Assembly: GCF_009192735.1 (NCBI RefSeq)
Contig: NZ_VTFU01000001.1
Span: 1,054,001 to 1,118,000, forward strand
DNA from: Arthrobacter gandavensis
GTDB lineage: Bacteria > Actinomycetota > Actinomycetes > Actinomycetales > Micrococcaceae
Direction of reading: 5' to 3'
DNA: 64,000 nucleotides
Within the stretch, counting starts at the first letter, position 1. Every line of letters starts with the position of its first letter. The translations under genes were made by a program, and so were the position numbers. Below, in pieces: positions 60,842-64,000 of this stretch. The notes beneath the pieces were generated by a model. It did not search any database and was not told the DNA's origin. It saw only the letters and a program-made list of their open reading frames with translations.

Positions 60842-61897
60842 TTACTCCCGGGGAAAGTCCCGCGGCCCCGTCCCGGACTCCCGGCCGGCCTGTCCCGTCG
60901 TGTCAGTATTGCCACCAGTTTCAGTTTCCTCCGTTGAGCTTTCATGATCGTCCGGATGGTTCTCCGGCCACAGCGCCTCGGATTCCTCTTCAGCCTGCGG
61001 GCTGGCCAAATACGCCTCGACAGCCGCACCGAGTTCCTCGGCATCGGCAAGCTCGTCATTGTCCTTCACCAGCAGAGAGCGGCGCACGCTGCTTTCCGTG
61101 TACTCGTCGTAGCGCTTTTCCAGCGTGGCCACCACGCCCTTGACCTCAGCCGATGCCTCCACCTGTTCGGCGATCTGGCGTTCCACGTCGCGGCCGGCCT
61201 CCCTGAGCCGGTCCGTGGGCAGCACCAGAGACGCAGCCGCTCCCAAGTATTCCAGACCAGCAACTGCCGCTGGCGGGAACTCGGCTTCCGCGAGGTAATG
61301 AGGTACGTGCATGGCATGGCCGACGACGTCGATCCCGGCCTGGGTGAGCCGCAGTTCCAGGATGTGTCCCACGGCGGCCTGGATCTGGGCGCTCGGCCGC
61401 CAGGTGCTGATGCCGGCCATCAGGTCCGGCCGGTTACCGTGGACGGTCACGCCGACCGGACGGGTGTGAGGCACCGGCATGGGAATCGAATGGATCCAGT
61501 TCACCTGCTGCACGTCAAAGGTCTTCGCCAAATGCACGACAGCGGCGGCGAAACGTTCCCACTGCACATCCGGTTCAAAGCCGGTCAGGAACAGGAAGGG
61601 CTCACCCAGCCCGTCGTAGAGCCGGTAGAGGTTGAGCAGCGGCGGCTCGTAGTCCGTCAGGTGGTCCTCGACGAAGAAAATCTGGGGCCGGCGGGCGCGG
61701 TAGTCAATGAGCTGATCGGCGTCGAACGACGCAACCAGGTCATGCTCCAGCGTTTCCAGCAGCTCGTCACGGATCTGGGACACCACGTGTCCTGCCTCGG
61801 CAAAGCCGGTGAAGCCCACCAGAAGCTGCAATCCGTTCAGGTCGGCGTCGCCGGCAACTTCCGGATTCAAGTTAAACAGGGTCAGCGGATCAAGCAT
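60842..61897 (-). CDS. PAC2-family protein (proteasome assembly chaperone-like)
   Basis: 351 residues; ATG 61897 (MLDPLTLFNLNPEVAGDADLNGLQLLVGFTGFAEAG) is chosen because GGGGAAG precedes it, and the longer frame is rejected. The PAC2 core (about 20-250) includes FVEDHLTDYEPPLLNLYRLYDGLGEPFLFLTGFEPDVQWERFAAAV and WIHSIPMPVPHTRPVGVTVHGNRPDL. The C-terminal 100 residues are helical then strongly acidic. Eukaryotic PAC2 assists proteasome assembly; actinobacteria also have proteasomes, but a link is not shown. Upstream of the MFS gene. Confidence 0.92.
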   Translation of the reverse strand: MLDPLTLFNLNPEVAGDADLNGLQLLVGFTGFAEAGHVVSQIRDELLETLEHDLVASFDADQLIDYRARRPQIFFVEDHLTDYEPPLLNLYRLYDGLGEPFLFLTGFEPDVQWERFAAAVVHLAKTFDVQQVNWIHSIPMPVPHTRPVGVTVHGNRPDLMAGISTWRPSAQIQAAVGHILELRLTQAGIDVVGHAMHVPHYLAEAEFPPAAVAGLEYLGAAASLVLPTDRLREAGRDVERQIAEQVEASAEVKGVVATLEKRYDEYTESSVRRSLLVKDNDELADAEELGAAVEAYLASPQAEEESEALWPENHPDDHESSTEETETGGNTDTTGQAGRESGTGPRDFPRE

Positions 61898-62204
61898 GTC
61901 TTCCCCTTCTGTGCTTCCATGTGCTTCGGTCTCCCGAGGTGTGCGGAGTGTTCCCGATTCGGTCTGCGGAGTCATTTCCGCCAAACGGCCGGGGCGGCGC
62001 AGGTGCGCGCTGTTTACTCAAGGGTAAACGCCGCCTCCCCCGCGTTTCATTCCCGTCCGCCGAGGGCGCACTCCCGCTTCGCAAACCTCGGCAGCGGCGG
62101 CAAGAGACTACGATCTGTACAGAGGCGCCGCTCCGTACTGTGCGGGACGCGGGGGAAAAGCGGCACCAGCCAACCAATTCATGAATAGGTAAGGAAGAAA
62201 CTTC
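61898..62204. other. Divergent gap between PAC2 and pepA genes
   Basis: About 300 bp. It must hold both promoters. A TACGAT hexamer (62109-62114) on the plus strand could serve pepA; no convincing -35 is 17 bp away. AAGGAAG (62190-62196) is the pepA ribosome binding site. No gene or palindrome stands out. Confidence 0.4.
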
Positions 62205-63737
62205 GTGGTCAAAACGAACGAGCCAAATCTGTCGGTGGTCTCCCGGGACGTGCAGAAAGTACCGGCCCAGGCATTGGTGGTAGGGATTGGCCAGACGTCC
62301 GGCGGCCCCGTTCTTGTTGAGAGTCCGCTGAGCCCGAAGGCGGCTTCCGCCCTCGCCGCGTCCCTGCCCCTGCTCGGCGTCACCGGTGCCGCCGACGAGG
62401 TCCACCGCCTGCCCGGGCTGCCCGAAATGGAAGCCCAGATGCTGGTCCTGGCCGGAGTCGGCAAGGTCACCGCCGGGGTTCCGCTCACTGAGGAGGCCCT
62501 GCGCCGCGCCGCCGGCTCCGCCGTCCGCCAGCTCGCCGGAACCGAGTCCGTTGCCCTGGCCCTGCCTGCCGCCACCGTGGCCGACGCCGCCGCCGTCGCC
62601 GAGGGCGCCCTCTTCGGCGCCTACAGCTACACCGAACACCGCACCGACAAGGGCACCGCAGCCAAGAATCCCGTCAGCAGCATCATCGTTGTCACTCCCG
62701 CCGCCGAGGAGAAGGCGCTCAAGCCGGCACTGGAACGCGCCCGCATCCTGGGCCGCGCCGTCAATGCCACCCGGACGCTGGTGAACCAGCCCCCGAGCCA
62801 CCTCTACCCGGAAACCTTCGCCGCCGCCGCCAAGGATTTGGCCAAGCCCCTCTCGTCCAAGGTCAAGGTGACCGTTATGGACGAAAAGAAGCTGGAGCGT
62901 GACGGCTTCGGCGGCCTGATGGGCGTGGGCAAGGGTTCCTCCCGCCCGCCGCGCATGGTCAAGGTGGAATACGCGCCGCAGCGCGCCAAGGCCAAGCTGG
63001 CCCTGGTGGGCAAGGGCATCACCTTTGACTCCGGCGGACTGTCGCTGAAGCCTGCCGCGGGCATGCAGACCATGAAGTGCGACATGGGCGGGGCCGCCGT
63101 CGTGCTCAACGCGCTGCTTGCCATCGCGGATCTGGGCCTGCCCGTCAAGGTCACCGCCTGGCTGTGCCTTGCGGAGAACATGCCCTCGGGCACCGCCCAG
63201 CGCCCCGGCGACGTCATGACGACCTACGGCGGCCGGACCGTTGAGGTGCTCAACACCGACGCCGAGGGCCGCCTGGTCATGGCCGACGGCCTCGTTGCCG
63301 CTTCCGAGGAAGCCCCTGATGTGCTGATCGACGTCGCCACCCTCACCGGCGCCCAGATGATCGCCCTGGGCAACCGCGTCTCGGCCGTCATGGGCGAGGA
63401 GGGCGTGCGCGACGCCGTGAAGGCCGCCGCGGACCGTGCCGGAGAACTCTTCTGGCCGATGCCCATTCCGGAGGAGCTGCGCGCCAGCCTGGACTCGCAG
63501 GTTGCCGACATCGCCAACCACGGCGAGCGGTTTGGCGGCATGATGACGGCGGCAACATTCCTGCGGGAGTTTGTCGGCGAAGTTGACGGCGTCAAGATCC
63601 CCTGGGCCCATCTGGACATTGCCGGTCCCGCCTTCAACGAAGGCTCGCCGTACGGCTACACGCCCAAGGAGGGCACCGGCGTCGCCGTCCGCACGCTGGT
63701 GGCCTACGCGGAAGACGTCGTCTCCCGCTCCGCCTAA
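62205..63737 (+). CDS. pepA: Leucyl aminopeptidase (M17)
   Basis: 510 residues from GTG 62205 with AAGGAAG upstream. The N-terminal domain (about 1-180) is the variable M17 cap; the catalytic domain carries KGITFDSGGLSLKP (near 269, first Lys and Asp metal ligands), MKCDMGGAAVVL and NTDAEGRLVMADGL (near 350, Asp, Glu and Arg). It removes N-terminal residues, often Leu, from peptides using two divalent metals, as a hexamer in the cytoplasm. Normal length. Followed by the lpd gene on the same strand. Confidence 0.96.
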   Translation: MVKTNEPNLSVVSRDVQKVPAQALVVGIGQTSGGPVLVESPLSPKAASALAASLPLLGVTGAADEVHRLPGLPEMEAQMLVLAGVGKVTAGVPLTEEALRRAAGSAVRQLAGTESVALALPAATVADAAAVAEGALFGAYSYTEHRTDKGTAAKNPVSSIIVVTPAAEEKALKPALERARILGRAVNATRTLVNQPPSHLYPETFAAAAKDLAKPLSSKVKVTVMDEKKLERDGFGGLMGVGKGSSRPPRMVKVEYAPQRAKAKLALVGKGITFDSGGLSLKPAAGMQTMKCDMGGAAVVLNALLAIADLGLPVKVTAWLCLAENMPSGTAQRPGDVMTTYGGRTVEVLNTDAEGRLVMADGLVAASEEAPDVLIDVATLTGAQMIALGNRVSAVMGEEGVRDAVKAAADRAGELFWPMPIPEELRASLDSQVADIANHGERFGGMMTAATFLREFVGEVDGVKIPWAHLDIAGPAFNEGSPYGYTPKEGTGVAVRTLVAYAEDVVSRSA

Positions 63738-63754
63738 GCCCGGCCTATAGCACC

Positions 63755-63771
63755 GGCCCCGTTCAGGGGCC
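63755..63771 (+). terminator. Short hairpin after pepA
   Basis: GGCCCC-gttca-GGGGCC, 18 bp after the stop and without a T-run. A second inverted pair, CCCGCCGG (63805-63812) and CCGGCGGG (63851-63858), lies further down. Weak termination or an mRNA-end structure. Confidence 0.45.
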
Positions 63772-63941
63772 ACCGGTAACGACCGTTGTGACTGGTGTTT
63801 CTCATTACACTTCCCGCCGGCGGGCCTTCATCGAGTGGATGGAGTCCTGCCGGCGGGATAGTGTGAGAGACAATCACGACCGCCCAAATCACTAAAACGA
63901 CGCGCCCATGTGCGTCACCGATTACGCGAGGGAGCGTCCAA

Positions 63942-64000
63942 GTGGCCGAAAAGGCAACTGCGCAAGAATTCGACATCCTGATCCTTGGAGGAGGAAGCGG
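63942..64000 (+). CDS. lpdA: Dihydrolipoyl dehydrogenase, 5' end only
   Basis: Only 19 full codons are in the window. GTG 63942 is preceded by GAGGGAG. The translation MAEKATAQEFDILILGGGS (next G also implied) has the FAD-binding GGGSG of pyridine nucleotide-disulphide oxidoreductases. The location right after pepA matches the usual Arthrobacter order pepA-lpd-odhB. It would be the E3 component of 2-oxo acid dehydrogenase complexes. The call rests on this short start and context. Confidence 0.7.
   Translation, partial: MAEKATAQEFDILILGGGS

Noticed and set aside
1-64000. Prophage, insertion sequence, rRNA, tRNA or riboswitch
   Set aside because: No transposase, integrase, capsid, rRNA or tRNA-like sequence or known riboswitch consensus was recognised on either strand.

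Overview
This 64-kb window is high-GC chromosomal DNA from an actinobacterium. The gene content points to the Micrococcaceae, most like Arthrobacter or Pseudarthrobacter. Pointers are SepH, DUF4193, DUF3093, DUF7455, DUF5998 and DUF4192 proteins, an HrdB/SigA-type principal sigma factor, the dut-DUF3710-OB-fold-DUF3159 cluster, many GTG/TTG starts, and several genes that look leaderless (a TANNNT -10 box six or seven bases from the start codon). I saw no rRNA, tRNA, CRISPR array, insertion sequence or prophage.

Layout. 1-8.7 kb: a UvrA-type ABC protein running off the left edge, a few small accessory genes (a cysteine-cluster/pentapeptide fusion, a reductase, an Imm5-like orphan, a VOC protein) and a pair of CNNM/CorC-type membrane proteins. 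9-12.4 kb: a two-gene beta-oxidation operon (thiolase plus FadB-like multifunctional enzyme) behind a clear palindrome. 12.4-14.9 kb: a small block (DUF4287, membrane protein plus winged-helix regulator, DNA alkylation repair) bracketed by two inverted copies of a 69-bp hairpin element. 15-24 kb: aldo/keto reductase, a small unknown, an NmrA-like SDR, dxs, aconitase and an RNA methyltransferase. 24-28 kb: two TrkA-type potassium regulators facing the DUF3159/OB/DUF3710/dut operon. 28-34 kb: DUF3093, DUF4193, sepH, an XRE/membrane pair, and the DUF5998-phosphodiesterase-tdk operon. 34-39.5 kb: a GNAT/acyl-CoA synthetase fusion divergent from topoisomerase IV subunit A.

39.6-53 kb is a redox and metal block: csoR-copZ-copA with two operator palindromes, a DtxR/MntR-type regulator, a tandem GNAT, the cydA-cydB-cydDC operon (bd oxidase plus a fused CydDC exporter) and a divergent blaI-M56 peptidase pair. 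Two matching TTCTAC-N5-GTAGAA palindromes lie between cydA and blaI and suggest that BlaI controls both. 53-64 kb is a housekeeping block: parE, DUF7455, rpoD/sigA, DUF4192, an MFS transporter, a PAC2 protein, pepA and the first codons of a dihydrolipoyl dehydrogenase.

The most notable signals are regulatory or structural rather than a new multi-gene machine: the BlaI/M56-cyd arrangement, the inverted hairpin elements with a compensatory stem change, the run of leaderless promoters, and three convergent gene pairs whose stop codons interlock in four bases. No search or alignment could be run; family names rest on motifs and on recalled family features.
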